Positions 1 to 7,962 of a stretch of 64,000 bases of DNA are shown piece after piece (the stretch's first letter is position 1; every line of letters starts with the position of its first letter). Both the position numbers and the translations under genes were made by a program. The stretch comes from an uncultured Actinomycetes bacterium (lineage in GTDB: Bacteria; Actinomycetota; Acidimicrobiia; Acidimicrobiales; Ilumatobacteraceae). The stretch is taken from assembly GCA_903872155.1 (NCBI GenBank), contig CAIQJP010000026.1, forward strand, positions 1 to 64,000, read 5' to 3'. The notes beneath the pieces were generated by a model. That model was given only the letters and a program-made list of their open reading frames with translations, was not told the origin of the DNA and made no database searches.

Positions 1-372
1 ATTTCGGCCACGCTTCACTGGGACTTGTGTCGTGACGCCTGAAGTGAACGATCCGCTGTTGGTTCCGTTGACCCAAGTTGCGGTGCCAGTGGAGAATGTT
101 GCAGTGACACCACTTGTTGCATCAGCACCAGGAATCAACGAAGCGTCAAATATTTGCGATTGTCCTGACCGTTCATTCAATGTTGAGTTTGAAAAGTCGA
201 TGCTTGAAATCGGACCGCTCGTCGAGGCAGCGTGGGCAGGAGAAGCTGAAAGATACGAATTCGACGCGACATAGGTAACCGAAAGAAGTCCGATAACTGC
301 GGTCATTGAAACCAAGACTTTGAAATTTTTGCGGACATTCTGGGACGTGAAAAACGAAATTAGAGGCATCAT
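1..372 (-). CDS. Secreted protein, N-terminal part (cut by window edge)
   Basis: An open frame starts at ATG 372 (a second ATG follows directly) and runs off the left edge after 124 codons, so only the N terminus is visible. It begins with a basic stretch (QNVRKNFK) and a hydrophobic segment (VSMTAVIGLLSVTYVAS). A SPAHA|AS signal-peptidase-I-like site follows near residue 48. The rest is rich in Ser, Thr and Gly (for example SGVTATFSTGTATWVNG), which suits an exported, surface or cell-wall protein. The family cannot be named from this part. Export is inferred from the signal peptide only. Confidence 0.7.
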   Translation of the reverse strand, partial: MMPLISFFTSQNVRKNFKVLVSMTAVIGLLSVTYVASNSYLSASPAHAASTSGPISSIDFSNSTLNERSGQSQIFDASLIPGADATSGVTATFSTGTATWVNGTNSGSFTSGVTTQVPVKRGRN

Positions 373-415
373 AAGTATCCAATTCAATCACACTCGTGCA
401 CCATGTACATAATTC

Positions 416-439
416 AAGTGCAATATATACACTGCACTT
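416..439. terminator. Hairpin downstream of the glnR-like gene
   Basis: A 7-bp perfect stem (AAGTGCA/TGCACTT) with a 10-base AT-rich loop lies between the stop of the glnR-like gene and the secreted-protein gene. A short T run follows on the plus strand. No U tract follows on the minus strand, where the genes lie, so its role as a terminator is weakly supported. Confidence 0.3.
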
Positions 440-451
440 TTTAAAACTGTT

Positions 452-1132
452 TTAGTTGCCCCAGCGGGATTGGCCGAAGCGGTAGCCAACACTGCGAACT
501 GTCTGAATCAGGTTCGCTTGCTCTTCACCTAACTTGGCTCGTAGTCGACGAATATGCACGTCAACGGTTCGCGCGCCGCCGTAATAGTCGTATCCCCACA
601 CTCGCGACAACAGAATTTCACGAGTGAAAACCTTGCCGGGGTTCTGGGTAAGAAACTTCAACAACTCATATTCCATGTAGGTCAAGTCGAGCGGGCGACC
701 GTCAATCGACGCCTGATAGGTCTCAAGGTTGAGGGCGAGTCCACCGTAGTCAACAACATCGGGTTTGATACTTGACGACATATGTGCAAACACATGCTTG
801 AGGCGTGCTTCAAGTTCGCGCGGATGAAACGGCAACAAACAGAAGTCAGTAAACAACTCATCACGCAATGTGAGATCGTCTAACTGCGCACCAGTCACTA
901 ACAACATCAGCGGCACTTGAATTCCGTCGCGCTTTCGCAACGCGCGACAAACCGCCCATGCGCCTTCCATATCGTCGTCGGCCATCACAACGGCACCAAG
1001 CCAACCTTCGGTTGGTTCGGCCTTGATCACGGCATCGGCAGAACCAAAAGCCTTCCAACGAAAGCCGGCCATGTCGAGAGTGCGCGCCAGTTCTGGCGAC
1101 GGTGACTCGGGAAAGACTGCGATGAGATCCAT
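452..1132 (-). CDS. glnR: GlnR-like OmpR-family orphan response regulator
   Basis: This 226-residue protein has an N-terminal receiver-like domain (about 1-115) and a C-terminal OmpR winged helix (about 125-222). The second half is very close to actinobacterial GlnR: RPLDLTYMEYELLKFL, VWGYDYYGGARTVDVHIRRL and VRSVGYRF. The receiver is atypical. The region expected to hold the phospho-acceptor reads VVMADDDMEGA instead of the usual DLxLPG form, as in GlnR proteins that work without a partner kinase. The gene lies 14 bases after glnA and is probably co-transcribed with it. Expected role: nitrogen-responsive regulator of glutamine synthetase and ammonium genes. The GlnR assignment rests on remembered family sequence and on context. 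Confidence 0.8.
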   Translation of the reverse strand: MDLIAVFPESPSPELARTLDMAGFRWKAFGSADAVIKAEPTEGWLGAVVMADDDMEGAWAVCRALRKRDGIQVPLMLLVTGAQLDDLTLRDELFTDFCLLPFHPRELEARLKHVFAHMSSSIKPDVVDYGGLALNLETYQASIDGRPLDLTYMEYELLKFLTQNPGKVFTREILLSRVWGYDYYGGARTVDVHIRRLRAKLGEEQANLIQTVRSVGYRFGQSRWGN

Positions 1133-1146
1133 GATGATGTTCTCGC

Positions 1147-2508
1147 TCAGATGCTCTTTAAGTAGCGCTGAAGTTCAAATGGGGTCACTTGCGTTTTGTA
1201 ACCGCGCCATTCAGATCGCTTGTTACGCAAGAACCATTCGAAGATGTGTTCACCAAGAGCTTCTCGCACCAACGTTGATGACTCCATCACGTTGAGCGCA
1301 TCAGATAACGACTGCGGCAATTGTGCAATACCTAACTTGTCGAGATCGCCATCATGCATTTCAAACAAGTTGGCATCGGCCTCTGCGGGAAGTTCGTAAT
1401 TCTGTTCGATACCGCGCAACCCAGCAGCCAAGATCACCGAGAACGCCAAGTAAGGGTTACACGCCGGATCGGGTGAACGATATTCGATGCGAGTCGCCGA
1501 CGGATTGGCCTTCTTCGGCACAGGCACACGAATCAGTCCACTGCGGTTGTTGCGAGCCCATGACACGTGCACGGGTGCTTCAAAACCAGGCACTAAACGC
1601 TTGTAGCTATTGACTGTTTGGTTTGTGACTGCGGTGATTTCACTGGCGTGATGCAACAAGCCCGCCATGAACTTCTTGGCGGTGTCGGACAAGTTGTAAG
1701 CGTCATCAGGTGAATAGAAAGCGTTGCTGTCGCTGTCGTCGGTGCCGTTGTTGTTGAACAACGACAAGTGCAAGTGCATTCCGCTACCTTGCACACCTTC
1801 AAGCGGCTTGGGCATGAACGTTGCATGCACACCTTGCGCTGCAGCAACTTCTTTCACGACCAAACGGAAAGTCATCACACTGTCGGCCATGGTGAGCGCA
1901 TCGGTATGACGTAAATCTATTTCGTGTTGCGACGGAGCGTCCTCGTGGAACGAGTACTCAACCGGAATGCTCATGGTCTCAAGTGTGCGAATGGTTTCTT
2001 TACGCAATGTGCCCGTGACATCGGTCGTTGTGAGGTCAAAGAATGATGCTTCATCAAGCGGCTTAGGTGGCTGACCATTTTCGGGAGGAGCGAAATAGAA
2101 GAACTCCATGTCGGGTGCGATCAAGAAATCGAGTCCCATTGCTTGAGCGCGCTGCAAGTTGCGGCGCAATACCTGACGGGGGTCGCCACCAAATGGTGAA
2201 CCATCAAGGTTGTAGATATCGCAGAACACGCGCGCTTCGGGCGCCTTGTTGTCGGCCCATGGCAACATCACAAATGTGTTGGGGTCGGGAATCGCGAGCA
2301 CATCACTTTCTTGCACGCGTGAGAATCCATCAATTGATGAACCGTCAAAGGTCATGCCATCTTCGAGAGCATTTTCAAGTTCGGCCGGACTGATGGCGAA
2401 GCTCTTGAGATTGCCCAAGACATCGGTGAACCACAAACGAATAAGTCGGACGCCGCGCTCTTCGACGGTGCGAAGCACGTAGTCACGCTGTTGATTCAGC
2501 ATGTTCAT
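1147..2508 (-). CDS. glnA: Glutamine synthetase, GlnA2-like type I
   Basis: This 453-residue enzyme makes glutamine from glutamate, ammonia and ATP in the cytoplasm. Visible signatures are the N-terminal beta-grasp region with FDGSSIDGF, then the catalytic domain with MEFFYF, GSGMHLHLSLF, NSYKRLVPGFEAP and the glutamate-binding IEYRSPDPACNPYLAFS. The C terminus (FLRNKRSEWRGYKTQVTPFE) lacks the NLYDLP adenylylation loop, matching the GlnA2-type group rather than adenylylated GlnA1. An open frame extends to a TTG at 2547, but ATG 2508 (MNMLNQQRDYVLRTVEERG) fits family starts and has AAAGG upstream. The order glnII, glnA, glnR-like suggests a nitrogen-assimilation unit. Confidence 0.92.
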   Translation of the reverse strand: MNMLNQQRDYVLRTVEERGVRLIRLWFTDVLGNLKSFAISPAELENALEDGMTFDGSSIDGFSRVQESDVLAIPDPNTFVMLPWADNKAPEARVFCDIYNLDGSPFGGDPRQVLRRNLQRAQAMGLDFLIAPDMEFFYFAPPENGQPPKPLDEASFFDLTTTDVTGTLRKETIRTLETMSIPVEYSFHEDAPSQHEIDLRHTDALTMADSVMTFRLVVKEVAAAQGVHATFMPKPLEGVQGSGMHLHLSLFNNNGTDDSDSNAFYSPDDAYNLSDTAKKFMAGLLHHASEITAVTNQTVNSYKRLVPGFEAPVHVSWARNNRSGLIRVPVPKKANPSATRIEYRSPDPACNPYLAFSVILAAGLRGIEQNYELPAEADANLFEMHDGDLDKLGIAQLPQSLSDALNVMESSTLVREALGEHIFEWFLRNKRSEWRGYKTQVTPFELQRYLKSI

Positions 2509-2543
2509 GGTTTCAGTCTGCCTTTGCTGTTTTGATAAATGAC

Positions 2544-2581
2544 CCAAAAAATGAAACTAGGGGCCGGGTTTCCCCAGCCCC
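2544..2581 (-). terminator. Intrinsic terminator after glnII
   Basis: Read on the minus strand, a GC-rich hairpin (outer stem GGGGC/GCCCC at 2577-2581 and 2560-2564, inner GGG/CCC) is followed by TAGTTTCATTTTTT. It sits between the glnII stop and the glnA start. It would end or attenuate glnII transcription, so glnA probably has its own promoter or depends on read-through. Confidence 0.6.
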
Positions 2582-2629
2582 CAGTTCAGATTGCTTGCAC
2601 CTCGATGAGTCGAGGCAAGGTGTGTGGCC

Positions 2630-3637
2630 TCAGCCGCAAACTGTCTCAAGAAGGAGACGGCAGACGGTGTACGGATCCATGTTGGCGTTCGGACGACGGT
2701 CTTCGGCGTAGCCACGACCAGACTTTTCAACCTGGAACGGAATACGGATTGAAGCACCACGGTCGGAAACGCCGTAGCTGAACTTGTTCCACGGAGCGGT
2801 TTCGTGCTTGCCGGTGAGGCGGCTTTCGATGTCGTGACCGTAGTTGGTGACGTGCTCCATGACCTTCTTGCCGATGGCGTTACATGCAGCAGTGATGGCC
2901 TTCATGTCCTTGTCTTCACGCATGGCCTTGGTCGAGAAGTTGGTGTGAGCACCAGCGCCGTTCCAGTCACCCTTTTGCGGCTTGGCGGCCAAGGTGATGA
3001 CCACGTCGTAATCTTCGGCGATGCGGTGCAACAACCAACGAGCAACATGCATGTGGTCGCCAACGGTGAGTGCGTCAGCGGCACCAATCTGGAATTCCCA
3101 CTGACCGGGCATCACTTCGGCGTTGGTGCCTTCGATCATGAGACCAGCATCGAGGCAAGCCTGCGTGTGCTCTTCGATGATCTCGCGACCAATGACGCGG
3201 CCGGTGCCGACGCCGCAGTAGTACGGACCCTGCGGTTCGGGGAATCCGCCACCGACGGGGAAGCCGAGGGGGCGACCGTCTGGGCGAAGCATGGTGTATT
3301 CCTGCTCGATACCGAAAATCATTTCGTCAGAGGCGTACTTCTTGGCAGCCTTGGCGCACGCGGCACGGGTGTTAGTTGCGTGGGGCTTGCCGGTGGTTGC
3401 CGACGTGACTTCACACAAAACGAGAATGTTGTCGCCGCCACGGATGGGGTCGGGACAGGTGAACACGGGGATCAGGGCGCAGTCGGACTTGTCGCCCGAT
3501 GCCTGATTAGTTGACGATCCGTCGAAACCCCAGTTTGGAGGGGTGGTGACGTCGTCCGCCAAGATCTTGGTCTTTGAACGGAGCAACGGTGTCGGCTCGG
3601 TGCCGTCGATCCAGATGTATTCGGCTTGATAGGCCAC
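2630..3637 (-). CDS. glnII: Glutamine synthetase type II
   Basis: This 335-residue protein is a eukaryotic-type (GSII) glutamine synthetase, clearly different from the type I enzyme beside it. Signatures include AEYIWIDG at the start, PNWGFDGSSTNQASG, FGIEQEYTML, NAEVMPGQWEFQIG, NGAGAHTNFST and the C-terminal IRIPFQVEKSGRGYAEDRRP. The start is taken as GTG 3637, five bases after a strong GGAGG; the longer open frame upstream does not resemble the family. Having GSI and GSII side by side is known in actinobacteria. A repeat-rich possible operator lies about 95-125 bases upstream, toward nadE. Confidence 0.93.
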   Translation of the reverse strand: MAYQAEYIWIDGTEPTPLLRSKTKILADDVTTPPNWGFDGSSTNQASGDKSDCALIPVFTCPDPIRGGDNILVLCEVTSATTGKPHATNTRAACAKAAKKYASDEMIFGIEQEYTMLRPDGRPLGFPVGGGFPEPQGPYYCGVGTGRVIGREIIEEHTQACLDAGLMIEGTNAEVMPGQWEFQIGAADALTVGDHMHVARWLLHRIAEDYDVVITLAAKPQKGDWNGAGAHTNFSTKAMREDKDMKAITAACNAIGKKVMEHVTNYGHDIESRLTGKHETAPWNKFSYGVSDRGASIRIPFQVEKSGRGYAEDRRPNANMDPYTVCRLLLETVCG

Positions 3638-3731
3638 TTGGTCCTCCAGGGATTTGGTCCGGCGATGCCGGGTTAGTTGTACGGGGCAGCGAAAGGTTCG
3701 CAGGGGGGCATTTCTCGGTCGTTGCCCAATT

Positions 3732-3762
3732 GTGAACGCTGTGTGAACCATCTTTGGTTCAC
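3732..3762. promoter_or_regulatory. Repeated GTGAAC half-sites between glnII and nadE
   Basis: Two GTGAAC direct repeats start 11 bases apart (3732 and 3743). The second also forms a perfect 7-bp inverted repeat, GTGAACC-N6-GGTTCAC (3743-3762). The 11-bp phasing is typical of tandem half-sites for OmpR-family regulators such as GlnR, and the site sits between the divergent glnII and nadE genes. The regulator is inferred from context. The exact GlnR consensus is not matched. Confidence 0.45.
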
Positions 3763-3837
3763 GGCGCAACAACGAACTCAAACCGCAGTCGTAACGGTAA
3801 CCGCAAACCTTCCGAACGCCCACACTGGCGGTGCGGT

Positions 3838-3850
3838 TAGCCTCGCAGAT
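3838..3850 (+). promoter_or_regulatory. Leaderless-type -10 box for nadE
   Basis: TAGCCT at 3838-3843 lies seven bases before GTG 3851, and no Shine-Dalgarno sequence is seen. The arrangement predicts transcription starting at or near the start codon and supports GTG 3851 over longer starts. Confidence 0.55.
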
Positions 3851-5494
3851 GTGGCAACTTTGCGCGTCGGCTTGGCTCAGATGAACCCCACCGTGGGCGA
3901 CTTGGCGGGTAATCGAACGTTGATTGCCGACTTGTATGCGCAAGCTGTTGCGGCCCACTGCGATGTCGTGGCGTTTAGTGAGTTGTCGGTGACGGGTTAT
4001 CCACCCGAAGACTTGGTGTTGAAACCTGGCTTCGTACGCGACAACCGCATTGTGGTTGAAGACCTCGCGAAATTGACCGGCTCGTGTGTTGCAGTGATTG
4101 GTTTTGTTGACAGCGGCGTTGGTAATCAAGTGGCCTCGGGTCGACCTGTGATTTATAACGCCGCGGCCGTGTGTGCAAACGGCGCGATTCAACACGTGTA
4201 TCACAAACGGTTGTTACCGAACTACGACGTGTTTGATGAAGAGCGCACCTTTGAACCAGGTAGCGGTGAGCACCATATTTTTGATGTGGCTGGTGTGAAG
4301 TGTGCCGTGTCAATTTGTGAAGACATCTGGCGTGCCGATGGTCCTGTCAGTCAGCAAGCTCGTGCGGGTGCACAAGTAAACATCAATATCAACGGTTCGC
4401 CCTTTCATAGTGGGAAGTTGCTTGAACGTGAAGAAATGTTGCGCACGCGTGCTACTGAAAACAAATGCGCGATTGTGTATGTCAATCAAGTGGGTGGACA
4501 AGACGAACTCATTTTTGATGGTTCATCAATGGTGTTTGCCGCCGACGGAACTTTGTTAAGTCGTTCGGCGCAATTTGAAAGTGGATTGACAGTAGTTGAG
4601 ATCAATACTGACGAACCACGAGTCGCATCTGTTGCACCAATCAGTGATCGTTATGCCGAAATGTATGGGGCCCTCGTATTAGGTACGCGCGATTATGTGC
4701 GCAAGAACAAGTTCACCGATGTGGTGATTGGTTTGTCGGGTGGAATCGACTCATCAATTGTTGCCGCTGTGGCCGTTGATGCTTTAGGCGCTGAACATGT
4801 TCATGGTGTGGCAATGCCATCGCGTTATTCGTCTGATGGTTCAAAGACTGATGCGTATGCATTGGCTGAAGCATTAGGTATTGATTGTCGAACGATTTCG
4901 ATCGAGCCAGTTTTTGAAGCGTACTTGTCGATGCTTGCCCCAAGTTTTGAGGGTAAGCCGGCCGACCTTACTGAAGAGAATTTGCAGAGCCGCTGCCGCG
5001 GACAAATTTTGATGGCCTTGTCGAACAAATTTGGTTGGATGGTTTTGACAACGGGCAACAAGAGCGAACTTGCGGTCGGATACTTCACGATTTACGGCGA
5101 CTCGGTTGGTGGCTATGCAGTCATTAAAGATTTATTGAAGACCGATGTGTTTGGTTTAAGTCGGTATGTCAATCAGCGCGCTGGTCGCGAGATCATTCCC
5201 GAGTCGGTGCTTACCAAGCCACCGTCAGCTGAACTACGTCCCGATCAACGCGACGATCAAAGTCTTCCGCCCTACGACGTGCTTGATCCAATCTTGGCGT
5301 TGTATGTCGAACAAGATCGCACCGCAGCCGAGATTATTGAGATGGGACATCCCGAAGACATCGTGCGCCGAATTGCACGACTTGTTGACATCAATGAATA
5401 CAAACGTCGTCAATGCCCTCCAGGTGTGCGCGTTTCTGAAAAGGCGTTCGGCAAAGATCGTCGACTACCAATTACGAATGGTTACCGCGGTTAA
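3851..5494 (+). CDS. nadE: Glutamine-dependent NAD+ synthetase
   Basis: This 547-residue enzyme amidates nicotinic acid adenine dinucleotide to NAD+, using ammonia released from glutamine. The N-terminal nitrilase-type glutaminase domain carries the expected triad E44 (FSELSVTGYPPEDL), K119 (HKRLLPNYDVFDEERTF) and C156 (SICEDIW). The C-terminal synthetase domain has the ATP-binding SGGIDSS loop (296-302), TGNKSELAVGYFTIYGD and KPPSAELRPDQRDDQSLPPY. The start is set by a TANNNT box just upstream and by family similarity beginning at LRVGLAQ. The gene diverges from glnII, so glutamine supply and a glutamine-consuming enzyme share one intergenic region. Confidence 0.94.
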   Translation: MATLRVGLAQMNPTVGDLAGNRTLIADLYAQAVAAHCDVVAFSELSVTGYPPEDLVLKPGFVRDNRIVVEDLAKLTGSCVAVIGFVDSGVGNQVASGRPVIYNAAAVCANGAIQHVYHKRLLPNYDVFDEERTFEPGSGEHHIFDVAGVKCAVSICEDIWRADGPVSQQARAGAQVNININGSPFHSGKLLEREEMLRTRATENKCAIVYVNQVGGQDELIFDGSSMVFAADGTLLSRSAQFESGLTVVEINTDEPRVASVAPISDRYAEMYGALVLGTRDYVRKNKFTDVVIGLSGGIDSSIVAAVAVDALGAEHVHGVAMPSRYSSDGSKTDAYALAEALGIDCRTISIEPVFEAYLSMLAPSFEGKPADLTEENLQSRCRGQILMALSNKFGWMVLTTGNKSELAVGYFTIYGDSVGGYAVIKDLLKTDVFGLSRYVNQRAGREIIPESVLTKPPSAELRPDQRDDQSLPPYDVLDPILALYVEQDRTAAEIIEMGHPEDIVRRIARLVDINEYKRRQCPPGVRVSEKAFGKDRRLPITNGYRG

Positions 5495-6697
5495 TCAAGC
5501 TGCGCGTTGAGTTGTACGCCCGTAAGCGACGATGCACCCAATCATTCCGGCCGCGCAGATTGCGCCGATGAAAGCCGGAACATTGATACCGAATTTGTCA
5601 TAGGCCGCAGTAGCAATGAGCGACATACTTGCACGGCCCAAAGTTCCGCCGGCTAGAACAATTCCTAATCCGCGTCCAGGTGAAGCCGGGATGAGGTTGG
5701 CGGCTAATGGCAGCATGCTCACGATAGAGAATTCAAAACCAAGTAAGTAAATGCCCAACAAAATCAAGCCGGTGACTTGGTTGTTGTGGCCGACAGTGAG
5801 CAAAAGGCCCGCTGGGAAAATGAGTGCGGCACCGAATATTGCACTGCGCTCTTTGCCCCAGGTGTCGGTGCGGCGAGCACTCGTCACCGACGCGAGTAGT
5901 TCAAATGCTCCGAGACCAAAGACCACTGCCGAAATACCGGCCTCGGTAAAACCAAATTGATCTTCGAGCCATGAACCAAAAGTGACAAACAATGTTTGGC
6001 TCGCGGCCATTAAGAAAAACATCGCGCCAAAGATCCAGTAACCATTAAGCGGCATCTTGGGTTTAACGGTTTCTCGCGATCGTTGCGAACCAGCGACATC
6101 GTGACCGTCAAGACGAGTCATCACAATGAGGGCCATGACGGCAACACTGATCGCACCAACGGCATAACCCCAGCGCCATGAACTGGCGGCAGCCACCAGA
6201 CCCATTGCAGTCACACCAATAAGTAGACCGAGTGCCCATGACGTTTCGGTGATGCCAATAACACGGCCGCGCTTTTCGTATTCAACGTGATCATTCACCC
6301 ACGACGCGAGACCAATATCGAAAATGAATTTGGCGATGGCAATCAGCAATATGCCAAGAACAAAAATCCATACCGATGGACTTGCCGCTGCGATAGTGGC
6401 AGCACCAGAAATTGCGAGTAATCCACCGGCCATCGCAGTACGACGATGTAGGCGATCGACGAGTCGACCAAGTACGGGCGAGATGCCCATCGCGATCTCA
6501 GTGATCATGAGCGCGAGTCCAAGTCGCGACAAACTGATATGGAAATCGTCAGAAATGCTTGCAAGAAATGGTGGGGCGTAGCGGAAACAGGCGTTTGATG
6601 TCAGTCGCGCAATAGTGAGTGTCAAAACATGGCGTCGAGTTTCTTCAGAATACGTATCGTCTAGAAACCGATCAGCAAGGTATTTCTTGGTTGTCAC
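5495..6697 (-). CDS. MFS transporter
   Basis: This 400-residue protein has about twelve hydrophobic segments and major-facilitator features such as PVLGRLVDRLHRR after the second helix. Other segments resemble drug or sugar efflux members (SWALGLLIGVTAMGLVAAASSWRWGY). The GTG start overlaps the stop of the upstream metallopeptidase gene (GTGA), so the two are translationally coupled. The substrate cannot be told from sequence. The gene ends next to, and convergent with, nadE. Confidence 0.8.
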   Translation of the reverse strand: MTTKKYLADRFLDDTYSEETRRHVLTLTIARLTSNACFRYAPPFLASISDDFHISLSRLGLALMITEIAMGISPVLGRLVDRLHRRTAMAGGLLAISGAATIAAASPSVWIFVLGILLIAIAKFIFDIGLASWVNDHVEYEKRGRVIGITETSWALGLLIGVTAMGLVAAASSWRWGYAVGAISVAVMALIVMTRLDGHDVAGSQRSRETVKPKMPLNGYWIFGAMFFLMAASQTLFVTFGSWLEDQFGFTEAGISAVVFGLGAFELLASVTSARRTDTWGKERSAIFGAALIFPAGLLLTVGHNNQVTGLILLGIYLLGFEFSIVSMLPLAANLIPASPGRGLGIVLAGGTLGRASMSLIATAAYDKFGINVPAFIGAICAAGMIGCIVAYGRTTQRAA

Positions 6698-7290
6698 GGC
6701 GTGGCTGCATCTCGTGAATCAATGACATCATTGTCATCCTCGGTGTCTCCTGCTTTCGCGATGAGATATCCGATGGCACGTTCGGTCTTTTCGTAGCGCC
6801 GAGTGATTTCCCAAAAATCAGGACCGTGACCTGACACATGTAAGTGCGCTAATTCGTGAATGATCACGTAGTCAAGGACCCATGAAGGAAAACCGACCAG
6901 GCGAGTGGACATGCGAATGGTTTTTGTTGACGGTGTACAAAGCCCCCATACCGATGTGAGATTTTCTGCCCATTCAATGCTGTCGGGTGTACGTAGCGAG
7001 TAACGCTTTGCCAAAATGCGAGCGCGATCGGTGAGATCAACTTCTTGGGTTGCAATTTTGCGTTTAAAGCGACGCACCATTTCGGCGACGTTGCTCGCTT
7101 CTTCGCTCTTGCTCATCCAACTCGGAATTGAAACGCGCAATACATCGCCGTGCATTTGTGCGCTGACGGTACGACGACGCTTTTTTGAGCGAACGACTTC
7201 AACCTGAAATGGTTCGAGTTGAACGGGTGAGTCGTCAAAAAGTTTGAGTTCAGAATTTTCTGATCCGGTGCTGCTTGTCATGTCACTCAT
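6694..7290 (-). CDS. YgjP-type (DUF45) metallopeptidase-like protein
   Basis: This 198-residue protein contains the zinc-binding pattern HELAHLHVSGHGPDFW near residues 140-155 (HExxH plus a further His), typical of the YgjP/WLM metallopeptidase group. The N-terminal part (VEVVRSKKRRRTVSAQMHGDVLRVSIP) matches the beta-rich start of that family. It is soluble and cytoplasmic by appearance. Its start overlaps the stop of the histidine phosphatase gene and its stop overlaps the MFS start, giving a three-gene coupled unit. The biological substrate is unknown. Confidence 0.8.
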   Translation of the reverse strand: MSDMTSSTGSENSELKLFDDSPVQLEPFQVEVVRSKKRRRTVSAQMHGDVLRVSIPSWMSKSEEASNVAEMVRRFKRKIATQEVDLTDRARILAKRYSLRTPDSIEWAENLTSVWGLCTPSTKTIRMSTRLVGFPSWVLDYVIIHELAHLHVSGHGPDFWEITRRYEKTERAIGYLIAKAGDTEDDNDVIDSRDAATP

Positions 7291-7928
7291 TCGACTGCAC
7301 CGGTGTTGCGAAGTTCATCGGCGATGAGTTGCAAAGGAAATAGCAACGACCCACATTTCCAGCCGTCGTTGGGAGTGTGTTCAAACCATGAACCCGCCAA
7401 GTTAGGAAAGCGTTGTTCACCGCCACCGAGGTGTTCGTGCATCAAGCGTAAGACACCTCCGTGCGAAATCACCAAAACACAACCGCCGGCATTTTGCGTC
7501 ACGATGTCGTTCAGGGCTGCTTGAGCACGCGAGGTCGTCGAGGCAACCGATTCAAAATTGGGCGGACGGCGATCGGACTCGAGGTAGCCAGGCCATTGGG
7601 TACGAATTTCAGATTGGGTCAGACCCTGCCATTCACCGGCATCGTTTTCTTGCCAACGCGGATCAAGTCGGTGGGCCGAACAACCGATGACAGAGGCAAT
7701 GGTTTGTCCGGTGACTCGAGCGCGTTCAAGATCGCTCGTGACGACGACGTCAAAAGTGGGGCATTCGGTGGCTATGAGTCCGCCGGCGAGTCGGGCTTGC
7801 TCGAGACCGTGGGCGGTGAGCGGTGGGTCGGCTCGGCCTTGCCAACGACCTGTCGCATTCCATTCGCTTTGGCCATGTCGCAGAACCAAGATTCGGGTTC
7901 GAAGTTGGTTGAGTGGTTCGACTGACAC
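7287..7928 (-). CDS. Histidine phosphatase (phosphoglycerate-mutase-like)
   Basis: This 213-residue protein shows the branch-one histidine phosphatase motif VLRHGQSEWNATGRWQG near the N terminus, with RHG as catalytic core. The second catalytic His lies in VLVISHGGVLRLMHEHLGG. Such enzymes dephosphorylate small metabolites or act as acid phosphatases; the exact substrate is not evident. GTG 7928 is preferred because a TACCCT -10 box lies eight bases upstream on the minus strand; TTG 7934 is an alternative. It heads a coupled three-gene unit and diverges from the MoaD-like gene with only 34 bases between start codons. Confidence 0.82.
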   Translation of the reverse strand: MSVEPLNQLRTRILVLRHGQSEWNATGRWQGRADPPLTAHGLEQARLAGGLIATECPTFDVVVTSDLERARVTGQTIASVIGCSAHRLDPRWQENDAGEWQGLTQSEIRTQWPGYLESDRRPPNFESVASTTSRAQAALNDIVTQNAGGCVLVISHGGVLRLMHEHLGGGEQRFPNLAGSWFEHTPNDGWKCGSLLFPLQLIADELRNTGAVE

Positions 7929-7936
7929 AACCAACG

Positions 7937-7942
7937 AGGGTA
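7937..7942 (-). promoter_or_regulatory. -10 box for the histidine phosphatase unit
   Basis: TACCCT (read on the minus strand) lies eight bases before GTG 7928. It is almost back-to-back with the plus-strand TACGCT box at 7950-7955, so the two divergent promoters must use -35 regions inside or next to each other's coding starts. Confidence 0.45.
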
Positions 7943-7949
7943 GTGCGGG

Positions 7950-7962
7950 TACGCTCGGCGAG
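7950..7962 (+). promoter_or_regulatory. Leaderless-type -10 box for the MoaD-like gene
   Basis: TACGCT at 7950-7955 lies seven bases before GTG 7963. No ribosome binding site is present, which predicts a leaderless transcript covering the MoaD-like and rsiG-like genes. Confidence 0.5.

Noticed and set aside
32-274. 80-codon plus-strand frame at the left edge
   Set aside because: It is the antisense of the secreted-protein gene, which has a convincing signal peptide on the minus strand.
3743-3762. Rex operator upstream of nadE
   Set aside because: The half-sites GTGAACC/GGTTCAC are separated by six bases, which does not fit the Rex spacing. A phased OmpR-type site explains the repeats better.
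2630-4204. 524-residue extended version of GlnII
   Set aside because: The upstream part is antisense to nadE and unrelated to the family. GGAGG five bases before GTG 3637 fixes the real start.
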